This document shows, one piece after another, positions 7,903 through 19,924 of a DNA stretch of 22,576 nt. The notes under the pieces were generated by a model, which saw nothing but the letters and a program-made list of their open reading frames with translations, was not told the origin of the DNA and made no database searches. Numbering within the stretch: the first letter of the stretch is position 1; every line of letters begins with the position of its first letter. Both the position numbers and the translations under genes were made by a program. Source of the DNA: Lactobacillus helveticus DSM 20075 = CGMCC 1.1877 (GTDB lineage Bacteria; Bacillota; Bacilli; Lactobacillales; Lactobacillaceae); NCBI RefSeq assembly GCF_000160855.1, contig NZ_GG700754.1, forward strand, positions 95,329 through 117,904, in the 5' to 3' direction.

Positions 7903-9342
7903 TTAATCCTCCATTCCAGTTGGTGTTTTTTCATAAAACTTATTTGTGCGTTCAATAAAGTCAGCAGTCTTGAAGACGTTACCTTCATCAAAACGCTTAG
8001 CCATAACTTGTAAGCCGACAGGCATACCATCAACTAAACCAGCTGGAACACTAGCTGCAGGAATACCTGCTAAGTTGGCAGAAATAGTCAAAATATCGTT
8101 GTTGTACATCTTAATTGGATCAGAAATTTCACTGCCAATATCAAATGCAGGTTCAGTAGTTGTTGGTCCAACGATAACATCATTTTCAGCAAAGATCTTA
8201 TCAAAGTCATTGCAGATTAATGTTCTAACTTTAGCAGCTTGTCTAAAGAATCTGTCGTATGAACCAGCTGAAAGTGCAAATGAACCAAGCATGATACGAC
8301 GCTTAACTTCTGCACCAAAACCTTCAGAACGTGATTTTACATAAACATCAAGCAAGCTCTTAGTGTCTTCAGCACGGTAGCCGTAACGAATACCATCGTA
8401 TCTTTGAAGGTTTGATGAAGCTTCACTTGAGGCAATAATGTAGTAATCTGGCACAACATACTTAGTATGTGGCAATGATACTTCATTGATGATTGCGCCG
8501 GCATCCTTTAAAGCATCAATTTGCTTTTGAATAACTTCACGCATTTCACCGCTAACTGCTTCCATGTATTCCTTAGGAACAGCTACGCGAAGGCCCTTTA
8601 CATCTTGACCAATAAACTTAGTAAAGTCAGGAACTTCACGAGTTGAAACAGTTGAGTCGTGTTCATCGCCACCTGCAATTACATTAAGTACTTCTGCTGA
8701 ATCCTTAACGCGCTTAGTCATTACACCAATTTGATCAAGTGAAGAACCAAATGCGATAAGACCCCAACGAGATACACGGCCATAAGTTGGCTTAATACCA
8801 AAAATACCGTTAAATGCTGCTGGTTGACGAATTGAACCACCAGTATCTGAACCAAGAGCTGCTACAACTTGACCACCGGCAACTGCTGCTGCAGAACCAC
8901 CTGATGAACCACCAGGAACCTTGTCTAAGTTCCATGGGTTATGGGTTGCACCGTAGTATGAGTGTTCAGTTGAAGAACCCATAGCAAATTCATCCATGTT
9001 AGTCTTACCAACAAAGGTTGCGCCAGCCTTCTTAAGCTTAGAAATAACTGTTGCATCGTACATTGGCATGTAATTGTACAACATATGACTTGCTGCAGTA
9101 GTCTTAATGCCATTAGTAATAATGTTATCCTTGATAGCAATTGGAATACCTGCTAATTTGCTCTTTGAAAAATCAAGGTTTTCTGCAGGCTTTGCATCAT
9201 CTACTACAGTAATCCAAGCATTTAATTTCTTATCTGTGTCTTTAATGTTTGCCACAGTATCTTTAGCCAACTTATCTGCTGACAAGTCACCGCTGGCAAG
9301 CTTTTTATTTAATGAATCAATATTTTCGTTTAAGTAATTCAT
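7903..9342 (-). CDS. gatA: Asp/Glu-tRNA amidotransferase subunit A (amidase)
   Basis: Glutaminase subunit of GatCAB: it frees ammonia from glutamine and passes it to GatB. Length 479 aa. The amidase-signature triad is complete: Lys71 in IKDN, Ser146 in PGGSSGGS and Ser170 in [10 protein letters not shown]. The spacing of 99 residues between Lys71 and Ser170 equals that of the S. aureus enzyme. The ATG shares its A with the gatC stop codon (TAATG), and GAGGA lies just upstream inside gatC, so translation is coupled. Confidence 0.97.
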   Translation of the reverse strand: MNYLNENIDSLNKKLASGDLSADKLAKDTVANIKDTDKKLNAWITVVDDAKPAENLDFSKSKLAGIPIAIKDNIITNGIKTTAASHMLYNYMPMYDATVISKLKKAGATFVGKTNMDEFAMGSSTEHSYYGATHNPWNLDKVPGGSSGGSAAAVAGGQVVAALGSDTGGSIRQPAAFNGIFGIKPTYGRVSRWGLIAFGSSLDQIGVMTKRVKDSAEVLNVIAGGDEHDSTVSTREVPDFTKFIGQDVKGLRVAVPKEYMEAVSGEMREVIQKQIDALKDAGAIINEVSLPHTKYVVPDYYIIASSEASSNLQRYDGIRYGYRAEDTKSLLDVYVKSRSEGFGAEVKRRIMLGSFALSAGSYDRFFRQAAKVRTLICNDFDKIFAENDVIVGPTTTEPAFDIGSEISDPIKMYNNDILTISANLAGIPAASVPAGLVDGMPVGLQVMAKRFDEGNVFKTADFIERTNKFYEKTPTGMED

Positions 9343-9650
9343 TACTCGTCCTCGTCCTTATTAATAATTACAGGAACCTTAATATAGCCGTTAGCCTTTT
9401 CAGGAACATTAGCCATTAATGTTTCTCTGTTTTGTCCTTGCCAGTGTTCAGGTTTATCTTCTCTAAATACAGTATCGCGATCAACAACTTGAACAGTTTC
9501 TTCAACACCTTCAGTATCAACTTCACTAAGTTGATCAGCCATGTTGATAATTGATCCCATTTGATCTGTAAATTTACCTAATTCCTCTTCATTAAACGCA
9601 AGTCGCGATAAAGTCGCAACGTGTTTAATGGTATCTTTTGTGATTTCCAC
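9342..9650 (-). CDS. gatC: Asp/Glu-tRNA amidotransferase subunit C
   Basis: Small subunit (102 aa) that wraps around GatA and GatB and stabilises the complex. It starts [19 protein letters not shown], the classic GatC N-terminus, and ends with the family's conserved [15 protein letters not shown] tail. I start at the GTG 9650-9648, because a full AGGAGG lies nine bases upstream and family length is about 100 aa. The longer open frame reaching to 9719 overlaps camS and has no support. The TAG stop of camS overlaps the start of this AGGAGG, which links camS and gatC expression. Confidence 0.95.
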   Translation of the reverse strand: MEITKDTIKHVATLSRLAFNEEELGKFTDQMGSIINMADQLSEVDTEGVEETVQVVDRDTVFREDKPEHWQGQNRETLMANVPEKANGYIKVPVIINKDEDE

Positions 9651-9663
9651 GCAAATATACCTC

Positions 9664-10812
9664 CTATTCTCCGCCATATACATGGACTTGATAATCACTG
9701 TCGCCGGTTTCTTTGGCAATCAATGCTTGTACATCATTCACAGATCCAATCTTAATTTCAATTGGAACATTATTAGGCAGATATTTCTTTGCAGATGATA
9801 AGACTAAACGAGTAAAACTCTGAATTTGCTCATAACCATAAAATTGGGTGGTAATTGAAATATTTTCTTGAGCAAGCTTGTCATTATCATAACGCAAAGT
9901 AGCCGTTACCCCACTAATATTAGGGAAGTAATTTTGAATAGCTGCCTTAAAATCATTAAAGTGAGATGCATCATCACTATTAATTGCTTTTTCATTACCA
10001 GTTGTCGGTAAAACTTGCATTTTTTCCGACACGGATTTCCATTTAGTTATTTTACTACTATTAGCGGCCGCTGTCCCGTAAGCAAAGTAAGTTCCACCAA
10101 CTAATGAATCTTTTTCTGTCTTTGAGAATAATCCAATAGTAATTGGTATATTCTTCAAAACCTTCTTCTTACGCAAACGAGCTATAATTTCATTAGCTAT
10201 TTTTTCACCCTGAGCTTTTTGTTCAGCACGTGAAATTTCAGTCTTAAATTCTGCACCATTCCGCTTTTTTTGGTAATAGTCAACAGAATTCATTGCCAAT
10301 CCCAAACTCATTCCGCCTAATTGATACTTTGAACCTGAACCGGTTAAATAGTCCTGCTCTACAATTTCTTCCAAATAAATAGGATTACGAGTATCAGGGC
10401 CAGTCTTGCCATTATCAGCTGGATTCAAGCCCTTAGGATTGCTCTTAGATTTTCTAGTCAGCCAATCTGTTACTGTTGAAGTATCTAAATATTGACCTTC
10501 TTGGAAAACATATTGATTAGGTGAAAATTGATTTTTAGAAATTTGGATCAATCCACGTTCTAATTCACGCGTATCAACCGAATTATCGTTATTTGTTGCG
10601 GTTAAACCTGCAATAGGACTAATTACATAGCGTCCATTTTTCATTAAAACAGTGTAGCCATTTTTACCTGTATTAGTTGTTTGATAGCTTTTTTTCTTAG
10701 CTGTTGAAGTAGTCGTGGCATTATTTGCTAAACTTGAATCTTTTAATTTACCACAACCACTCAGAGTGAGCATTGCTCCAGCTAAAGCCATAATCTGCAA
10801 ATATTTTCTCAC
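9664..10812 (-). CDS. camS: CamS family sex pheromone-type lipoprotein
   Basis: Exported lipoprotein of 382 aa. The start reads [21 protein letters not shown]: a short basic region, a hydrophobic core and the lipobox LSGC with Cys20 as the lipidated residue. The family (PF07537) is named after the E. faecalis precursor whose processed signal peptide is the pheromone cAM373. The peptide just before Cys20 here differs from cAM373, so a pheromone role is not implied. The start is the GTG at 10812-10810 with AAGGA eight bases upstream. The family's linkage to ligA and gatCAB is common in Firmicutes, but its housekeeping role is unknown. Confidence 0.93.
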   Translation of the reverse strand: MRKYLQIMALAGAMLTLSGCGKLKDSSLANNATTTSTAKKKSYQTTNTGKNGYTVLMKNGRYVISPIAGLTATNNDNSVDTRELERGLIQISKNQFSPNQYVFQEGQYLDTSTVTDWLTRKSKSNPKGLNPADNGKTGPDTRNPIYLEEIVEQDYLTGSGSKYQLGGMSLGLAMNSVDYYQKKRNGAEFKTEISRAEQKAQGEKIANEIIARLRKKKVLKNIPITIGLFSKTEKDSLVGGTYFAYGTAAANSSKITKWKSVSEKMQVLPTTGNEKAINSDDASHFNDFKAAIQNYFPNISGVTATLRYDNDKLAQENISITTQFYGYEQIQSFTRLVLSSAKKYLPNNVPIEIKIGSVNDVQALIAKETGDSDYQVHVYGGE

Positions 10813-10824
10813 AATAATTGTCCT

Positions 10825-15118
<4,294 letters not shown>

Positions 15119-15162
15119 TATTGTCCCCTTCACAAAAATAATTTTACTAATGCAGCTCGAAT

Positions 15163-15171
15163 ATTATACCA
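15163..15171 (-). promoter_or_regulatory. Extended -10 promoter of the pcrA-ligA-camS-gatCAB-dagK operon
   Basis: On the minus strand TGGTATAAT is a perfect extended -10 (TGn plus TATAAT), placed directly after the T-run of the preceding terminator and about 45 bases before the pcrA ATG. No good -35 is seen; 16-18 bases upstream lies the terminator hairpin. No other promoter of similar quality appears upstream of the later genes. Confidence 0.65.
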
Positions 15172-15174
15172 AAA

Positions 15175-15199
15175 AAAGCAGCATTCATTTTGCTGCTTT
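15175..15199 (-). terminator. Terminator of the GH73 glucosaminidase gene
   Basis: Arms AAAGCAGCA (15175-15183) and TGCTGCTTT (15191-15199) with a seven-base loop. On the minus strand seven Ts follow. It lies a few bases after the glucosaminidase stop (15204) and abuts the pcrA promoter. Confidence 0.85.
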
Positions 15200-15203
15200 A
15201 CTT

Positions 15204-15851
15204 TTACTTATCATATTTTTCTAAATCAAACTGTTCAATTAAATTAATTAATTTATCGGCATAATCAGGATCAGTGGCATAACTATCAGTAACTAAGGCT
15301 TTTGCCTGAGTTTTATAATCTTTAGAAGCTAAGACATGCTTATATTGCTGATGATTCCATGTTGTACCATTTTGAAACAAGCGCGCATGAGCTCGAATTG
15401 AAGCCTCATATGAATCATAAATTTGAAAACGAGCTTTAACCGTAATCCACTTACCTTTAACGTATTCTTTAGTCGTCATCACCGCAGAAGTATTTGGATT
15501 AGTTCCTTTTACCCCAAATAAATTATTGTATTTTTGCGACAAATCGCTTTGACCATAATTACTTTCAAGACAGGCTTGTGCAACCGTAATACTTGGCAAT
15601 AAACCATATGATTTATCCACCTCACGGGCAATCGGCCCAATCTTTTTAATAAATGCCTTTTTCTCTCTTAATAATTTTTCGGCTTCTTGTTCACGCTCTA
15701 GTTGTGCTTGTCTAATTTGTTCAGATTGAATAGCGTATCTTCTGTAGTAGTGAAAACCGACATAAGCTACTAACAAAATAAACAAAATGATAAACACACG
15801 AACAACAGTCTTTACGCTCTTAGGTATCCTTGACTTACGCTTTTTTGCCAT
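15204..15851 (-). CDS. Membrane-anchored GH73 endo-beta-N-acetylglucosaminidase
   Basis: Peptidoglycan hydrolase of the glucosaminidase (FlgJ/AcmA-like, GH73) family, 215 aa. A basic start (KKRKSRIPKSVK) precedes one transmembrane segment at ~16-34. No cleavage site is apparent, so it should stay anchored with the enzyme outside. Residues ~38-66 are rich in Glu, Gln, Arg and Leu and look like a helical stalk. The catalytic domain follows, with the general acid Glu96 in AQACLESNYG, then NLFGVKG and the closing YATDPDYADKLINLIEQ. No SH3 or LysM cell-wall-binding repeat is present. AAGGATT precedes the ATG. Single-gene unit with its own terminator; likely cuts glycan strands during growth or separation. 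Confidence 0.93.
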   Translation of the reverse strand: MAKKRKSRIPKSVKTVVRVFIILFILLVAYVGFHYYRRYAIQSEQIRQAQLEREQEAEKLLREKKAFIKKIGPIAREVDKSYGLLPSITVAQACLESNYGQSDLSQKYNNLFGVKGTNPNTSAVMTTKEYVKGKWITVKARFQIYDSYEASIRAHARLFQNGTTWNHQQYKHVLASKDYKTQAKALVTDSYATDPDYADKLINLIEQFDLEKYDK

Positions 15852-15907
15852 AATCCTTATTTCCTTTAATTCATTAAGTAAAGTATAACCTATTTTTGTG
15901 TAAAAAA

Positions 15908-15932
15908 AAGAAGTCGCTCACTGCGACTTCTT
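15908..15932 (-). terminator. Terminator of tRNA-Leu
   Basis: Perfect 10-bp arms AAGAAGTCGC (15908-15917) and GCGACTTCTT (15923-15932) with a five-base loop, followed on the minus strand by a run of Ts. It lies seven bases from the end of the tRNA. Confidence 0.88.
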
Positions 15933-15938
15933 AATTGA

Positions 15939-16023
15939 TGCGGGCGAGAAGACTCGAACTTCCACGATCTAAAGCGATCACAAGATCCTTAGTCTTGCGC
16001 GTCTGCCATTCCGCCACGCCCGC
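15939..16023 (-). tRNA. tRNA-Leu, anticodon AAG
   Basis: Read on the minus strand: acceptor arm GCGGGCG/CGCCCGC with discriminator A, D-arm region TGGCGGAATGGCAGACGC, anticodon stem CAAGA/TCTTG around the loop CTAAGGA, so bases 34-36 are AAG. The long class II variable arm has GATC/GATC pairing, as expected for leucine. The T-arm is GGAAG-TTCGAGT-CTTCT. CCA is not encoded (TCA follows the discriminator). It reads CUU, and if A34 is deaminated to inosine also CUC and CUA. It has its own promoter and terminator. Confidence 0.95.
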
Positions 16024-16035
16024 GGCACACCAAAT

Positions 16036-16064
16036 ATAATAGACTAAATCTAAGAGATGTGCAA
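16036..16064 (-). promoter_or_regulatory. Promoter of tRNA-Leu
   Basis: On the minus strand TTGCAC (16064-16059), a 17-base spacer and TATTAT (16041-16036). The predicted start, near 16029, is a few bases before the mature tRNA 5' end at 16023. Confidence 0.8.
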
Positions 16065-16088
16065 GGGGAAATTGAAAATAATTTAAAT

Positions 16089-16559
16089 TTATTTATTTTT
16101 AGCTTTTAAATTTTGCTCTAAACGCAGATGTCCCTTGCATTTGCCGCATCTGTACCTTCTAGTATTAATTCGGCGCATACGCGGATATTGCAAGCCGCAT
16201 CGTTCACAGATATAAATATAATTGAATTTTTTCTGACGACGCAAGCCAATATCTGGTGCATAACGACTGCCACCTACTTTTTTGAGCAAAACTTTAAAAT
16301 CACGATCACGATGCCGATAACCGCGTTTTAGCAAGTGCAAATGATAGTGACACAATTCATGCTTAATGATGCCTATCAAATATTCATGATATTGTGGTGC
16401 TAAAAAATGAGCATTGATTTCAATGTGATGATCATCAAGATGATAGCGGCCACCTGTTGTGATCATCCTGCGATTGATTTTAGCTTCATGCAAAAATGGT
16501 CGATTAAAATACTGCAGTGAAATTTGTTCTATTAGATTTTGTAATTTTATCGAATCCAT
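16089..16559 (-). CDS. sprT: SprT-like zinc metalloprotein (YdcK family)
   Basis: SprT-like protein of 156 aa, the usual length in Firmicutes. The zincin motif HELCHYH is at residues 67-73 (two histidines and the glutamate of HExxH). A C-terminal zinc ribbon is formed by CERC (118-121) and CGKC (138-141). The fold is that of the eukaryotic Spartan proteases that digest DNA-protein crosslinks; the bacterial role is not established. Its start codon lies inside the end of the glycosyltransferase gene (13-base overlap, different frame). It has no strong ribosome binding site, so it probably depends on translation of that upstream gene. It is the last gene of the glycan operon by position only; the function seems unrelated. 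Confidence 0.92.
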   Translation of the reverse strand: MDSIKLQNLIEQISLQYFNRPFLHEAKINRRMITTGGRYHLDDHHIEINAHFLAPQYHEYLIGIIKHELCHYHLHLLKRGYRHRDRDFKVLLKKVGGSRYAPDIGLRRQKKFNYIYICERCGLQYPRMRRINTRRYRCGKCKGHLRLEQNLKAKNK

Positions 16560-17245
16560 TTAGCATATCGCCCAGCCTGTTTTGGAGTATTGATATGACG
16601 CTTTAAATCCGTTACGATTTTATGCTTAAAAGAATGCTTGCCATTCATCCACGTTCCTGTGAAAAGGTGGATAGACTTTGAATATTTAGAAGGATTGCAC
16701 AATACGCCATCTGGATAAACATGAATGCCATCTTTAAGCATTTGTTCCTGATTGCCAATCTTTAAACCGTATTTGTCTAACAAAATATCTGTTACTGAAA
16801 TACTATTTACGCCAGCCATTTGATTATTGGCATCAAATTCAAAACTGCGGTCTTGATAATAATCTAAAATATCCTGCATAAATGGGTGCTTTTTTTCTGC
16901 ACCAAAAATGGCGGCGGACAGGTAATCCTTATTCTCAAAGCCAATAAATGCACGATCTTTTAACAATGGGGTTAAATCATCAATTACGCGCACATCGGTA
17001 TCTAAATAAATACCACCCTGTTCATAAATTACTCTTGCACGAACGTAATCAGAAACAAATGCCCATTTTTTAGCTTGATAGGCTTGTTCAATATATTTAT
17101 TTTCATGCATGTCAAAATTATCTTCATTCCATTCAATGAATTGATAATCTGGCAAATTTTTCTTCCAGATCGCAATGCATTCTCTAATTATTTTTGATTT
17201 AGGATTATGACCCACCCAAACATAATGAATTATTTTTGGTATCAT
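16547..17245 (-). CDS. GT32-type glycosyltransferase (capsular polysaccharide synthesis)
   Basis: Cytoplasmic sugar transferase of 232 aa. The start MIPKIIHYVWVG is the hallmark of the OCH1/GT32 'glycosyltransferase sugar-binding region with DXD motif' family. The metal/nucleotide-sugar motif is DTD (82-84) within GGIYLDTDVRV, and the SDYVRARVIYEQGG stretch just before it is also typical. No membrane segment is apparent. The donor and acceptor cannot be told from sequence; relatives add galactose or mannose residues to surface glycans. It starts two bases after the flippase stop and overlaps sprT. Confidence 0.9.
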   Translation of the reverse strand: MIPKIIHYVWVGHNPKSKIIRECIAIWKKNLPDYQFIEWNEDNFDMHENKYIEQAYQAKKWAFVSDYVRARVIYEQGGIYLDTDVRVIDDLTPLLKDRAFIGFENKDYLSAAIFGAEKKHPFMQDILDYYQDRSFEFDANNQMAGVNSISVTDILLDKYGLKIGNQEQMLKDGIHVYPDGVLCNPSKYSKSIHLFTGTWMNGKHSFKHKIVTDLKRHINTPKQAGRYAKWIR

Positions 17246-17247
17246 TT

Positions 17248-18678
17248 TTAACCTCGTTTAAAGAAATTCTTGAGCAGTTTAACAATATCTTCGTTAAAGT
17301 CCAACTTAAACATGAACATCAAGCCCAAATAAATTACGAGCATGATAATCGATTTAACTGCCATATTGAAAAATGCAGATGGGATAAAGTTAGGCATTAG
17401 CATCCCCGCAGCTAAGGTAATCAAGGCAATCGAAATATATTTAGGCACATCATGAAATACATAAGTAAATTGATAGCCATCACGTACTACCCAAAGTCTA
17501 AGCACCAAGACCACAAATTCAGTAATCAAAATAGCAATCATTGCCCCCATTGCACCATAAGGACGATCTAGCACATAGCTTAAAACAATTTCTAAAATTG
17601 CTCCAATTACAAATGGGAAGGCATAGTCGCGATCCCGGCTGTTAGCCAACGCAAACTGATTGGCAAAAACGCCCCCAGTTGGAATCATGATAATGGTTAA
17701 GGTAAACCAAAACATCAACGGTGTCATCGGAATATACTGATTGCCAAAGAAAAATGGCACAAATTGCTTGGTATTGGCCATAATGATTACCGCAAATAAT
17801 GTTCCCAGCATTACGGTAGCTTCTAGTGACTTCTTCATGACTACCTTTTGTGCTTCTTTTCCTTCACTAGCCATCTTAGGCATGATAACAAGCGAGATAC
17901 TAGTAATCACGCCTAAAATCATGTTCGAAATTCTTTGTGAATTATCATAAAAAGAAACCTGGGTCGAACTTGAAAAAAGTCCCAAAATTGGCTTGTCTAG
18001 CGATGTATAAATTTGAGTAGCAATCTGCGGAATCATCAGTGTGCCGATCGCAATCGCAGTCTTTTTGAATTTATAAAAATGCGCTACAGGTCGACCAACA
18101 TAACGGTGAATATCAAACCAAAAGACAAAGGAACCAAGCATAGTTGAAACTGACATGATTAACAAATATTTCCACAAATCAGCTGGTGATTTTACCCACA
18201 ATAAGATAAACACAACGCTGACTAGTTTTACACAAGTGTTTTTCAAAACAACTCGACCGAAGTCGGCTAGCCCTTGGAAGAACCATGAGATATCCACTTG
18301 TGCAGAAATCAAATATGGCACCATCAATAATAGATAAAACCAATATTGAATATGAAATACCGTGGTAATAAAAACGGTGAAAGCAATGGTGATAATACCG
18401 GCAATTCCTTGGAAGTACCACAATCCCCAAAATGCTTTAGTTAACTCTTCAGGCGTGCTATAAGTACGCGTTTTTGAAATGGTTCGCATCCCTACATAAG
18501 AAACTGAAAGGATACAAAAAATCATCAAAAATTGCACCGTATTGTTAACGCTGCTATAGATTCCGTAAGTTTTGGGCCCTAATACTCTTGAAAGATAGGG
18601 TACTGTAATCAGCGGTACCAAAACAATAAAAATCTGATAAACCGCATTATATAAAATATTTAAAAATGTTTTCCGCAA
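17248..18678 (-). CDS. Polysaccharide flippase (Wzx/MATE-like)
   Basis: Integral membrane protein of 476 aa with about 12-14 hydrophobic segments and the PST/Wzx start (NAVYQIFIVLVPLITVPYLSRVLGP). Typical inner landmarks are GIYSSVNN, LDKPILGLFSSSTQVSFYDNSQRI in the middle and MPKMASEGK. These proteins flip undecaprenyl-linked glycan units across the membrane. The likely start is TTG (18678-18676), with GAGG eight bases upstream that overlaps the stop region of the preceding gene (four-base gap). No polymerase (Wzy) or priming transferase is nearby, so its partners must lie elsewhere or the unit is exported without polymerisation. Confidence 0.92.
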   Translation of the reverse strand: MRKTFLNILYNAVYQIFIVLVPLITVPYLSRVLGPKTYGIYSSVNNTVQFLMIFCILSVSYVGMRTISKTRTYSTPEELTKAFWGLWYFQGIAGIITIAFTVFITTVFHIQYWFYLLLMVPYLISAQVDISWFFQGLADFGRVVLKNTCVKLVSVVFILLWVKSPADLWKYLLIMSVSTMLGSFVFWFDIHRYVGRPVAHFYKFKKTAIAIGTLMIPQIATQIYTSLDKPILGLFSSSTQVSFYDNSQRISNMILGVITSISLVIMPKMASEGKEAQKVVMKKSLEATVMLGTLFAVIIMANTKQFVPFFFGNQYIPMTPLMFWFTLTIIMIPTGGVFANQFALANSRDRDYAFPFVIGAILEIVLSYVLDRPYGAMGAMIAILITEFVVLVLRLWVVRDGYQFTYVFHDVPKYISIALITLAAGMLMPNFIPSAFFNMAVKSIIMLVIYLGLMFMFKLDFNEDIVKLLKNFFKRG

Positions 18679-18682
18679 TACC

Positions 18683-19837
18683 TTAACCTCGATATTCTTG
18701 AGTCATGTATTCAAAGACGTTTTGACAATATGAATCGCCTTTAGCTTCACTAGTTAGATGTAGCCAGTAAAGGCGCCGATTGGCAATTTGTTGATTATCA
18801 AAATGATCCAAATTGTTGATCAACTCTGCTTCTGAATTAACGCAAATGCCCGGTGTAATTTCAGCATACGGACTAAGCAAAAGTCCACGTGTTTTCTTAT
18901 ATTGCTGTAAAAAGTTAGTGACAAAGACAATTGGTTTGTTCAAGTGTAAATAGTCGAAATAAATTGATGAGAAATCAGTCATCAAGAAATCAGTATCACC
19001 TAGCAGTTCATACAAGTCATAATTATGATCAAACAAATAATCATTGTTTAAAAAGGCAATGTTGGAATAATTGCTCTTGAAGTTAGCGAATAAGCGCATT
19101 TCGTAGGGATGCAATTTCACAATCAAATATTGGTGACGTTTAGCTAATTCATCATTCAATTTTTCCCCATCAAAATCGTCAAAGGCAAAGAAATTACCTG
19201 CCTTAATTTTATCCATGATGGTCTTGTCTTCTAGTTCATACCTAAAAGTTGGCATGTAAATTCCGATTTGCGCTTTGTCATCTGTCGTTTTAAACAAATC
19301 TTTTAATAATTGTTCTTTGCTAATGACAGGCTTATTTAAAAGATCCAAACGAGGGAAGCCTAACTTATGGTACTTCTTAGTTTCGATCGCCATACAAGCA
19401 CTCATGAGCGTCTCATACAAATCTGAGCTAGAAACAACGATGTCGGCATTCTTATGCCACAATTTTTCATTGCGCTTATTATCACGATAGCGCGTATTGT
19501 TCGCCATGATGCCCATACGCTTCAGCGGCACGCCATGCCACAGCTGGACGTTAATTTGATGCTTGCGCACTTTAAATGGTTGGTGCGTTGTAATGACGTA
19601 ACGCGCTGCGCCGATCTTTTGCCAAGCTTCCCATTTCAAGTGGGATGATGGCCATGGCTCAATCAAAGACGCGTTATATTCGGGATGATTAAGCAAAAGC
19701 CATTTATAAAATGCATAGCCATTTGATCCAGAACGTCCTGAGCCATTTAGAATAACGATATTATTATTTTCCATCGTCGTAAAACGCGCCCTAAATTTCA
19801 TTAGCGCTAGATACAGGCGGAATAAAAAACTTTTCAT
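18683..19837 (-). CDS. CDP-glycerol glycerophosphotransferase family protein (TagB/TagF-like)
   Basis: Teichoic-acid-type polymerase/primase family, 384 aa, close to TagB-sized single-domain members. Signatures: VQLWHGVPLKRMG with the catalytic-site histidine, then the central RDNKRNEKLWHKNADIVV, and TDFSSIYFDYLHLNKPIVF with the second conserved block. Family members transfer glycerol phosphate (or ribitol phosphate, or related groups) from a CDP donor to a membrane-linked acceptor at the inner face of the membrane. I start at ATG 19837-19835, since GAGGAAG lies eight bases upstream; the frame is open 12 codons further without support. It is the first gene of a three-gene glycan cassette, so it may decorate a polysaccharide rather than make wall teichoic acid. 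Confidence 0.9.
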   Translation of the reverse strand: MKSFLFRLYLALMKFRARFTTMENNNIVILNGSGRSGSNGYAFYKWLLLNHPEYNASLIEPWPSSHLKWEAWQKIGAARYVITTHQPFKVRKHQINVQLWHGVPLKRMGIMANNTRYRDNKRNEKLWHKNADIVVSSSDLYETLMSACMAIETKKYHKLGFPRLDLLNKPVISKEQLLKDLFKTTDDKAQIGIYMPTFRYELEDKTIMDKIKAGNFFAFDDFDGEKLNDELAKRHQYLIVKLHPYEMRLFANFKSNYSNIAFLNNDYLFDHNYDLYELLGDTDFLMTDFSSIYFDYLHLNKPIVFVTNFLQQYKKTRGLLLSPYAEITPGICVNSEAELINNLDHFDNQQIANRRLYWLHLTSEAKGDSYCQNVFEYMTQEYRG

Positions 19838-19868
19838 TAAATATACTTCCTCAAAATAATCTAATTTA

Positions 19869-19898
19869 AGCATACAAAAAAAGCCTGAGTTTACTCAA
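19869..19898 (-). promoter_or_regulatory. Possible promoter of the glycan operon, nested in a terminator
   Basis: On the minus strand TTGAGT (19898-19893) and TATGCT (19874-19869) are 18 bases apart. The -35 box lies inside the hairpin of the ATPase terminator and the -10 just past its T-run. The predicted start is about 25 bases before the ATG at 19837. It is the only candidate in the short gap. Confidence 0.45.
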
Positions 19899-19906
19899 GC
19901 TTTTTT
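19876..19906. terminator. Terminator downstream of the cation ATPase
   Basis: Arms AAAAAAAGC..GAGT and ACTC..GCTTTTTT (19876-19906) pair with one internal mismatch. It has T-runs on both strands and lies 18 bases after the ATPase stop. Confidence 0.8.
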
Positions 19907-19924
19907 CGTTTATTTTGCTAAACT

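Noticed and set aside
7946..8344. 132-codon plus-strand frame within gatA
   Set aside because: It is the antisense shadow of an intact, highly conserved gene and lacks a ribosome binding site.
9651..9719. N-terminal extension of gatC (23 extra residues)
   Set aside because: The frame is open but overlaps the end of camS. The GTG at 9650 has a full AGGAGG at proper distance and gives the normal GatC length.
9664..10812. cAM373-type mating pheromone encoded in the CamS signal peptide
   Set aside because: The residues before the lipobox cysteine ([10 protein letters not shown]) do not match the known pheromone, and no conjugative element is nearby.
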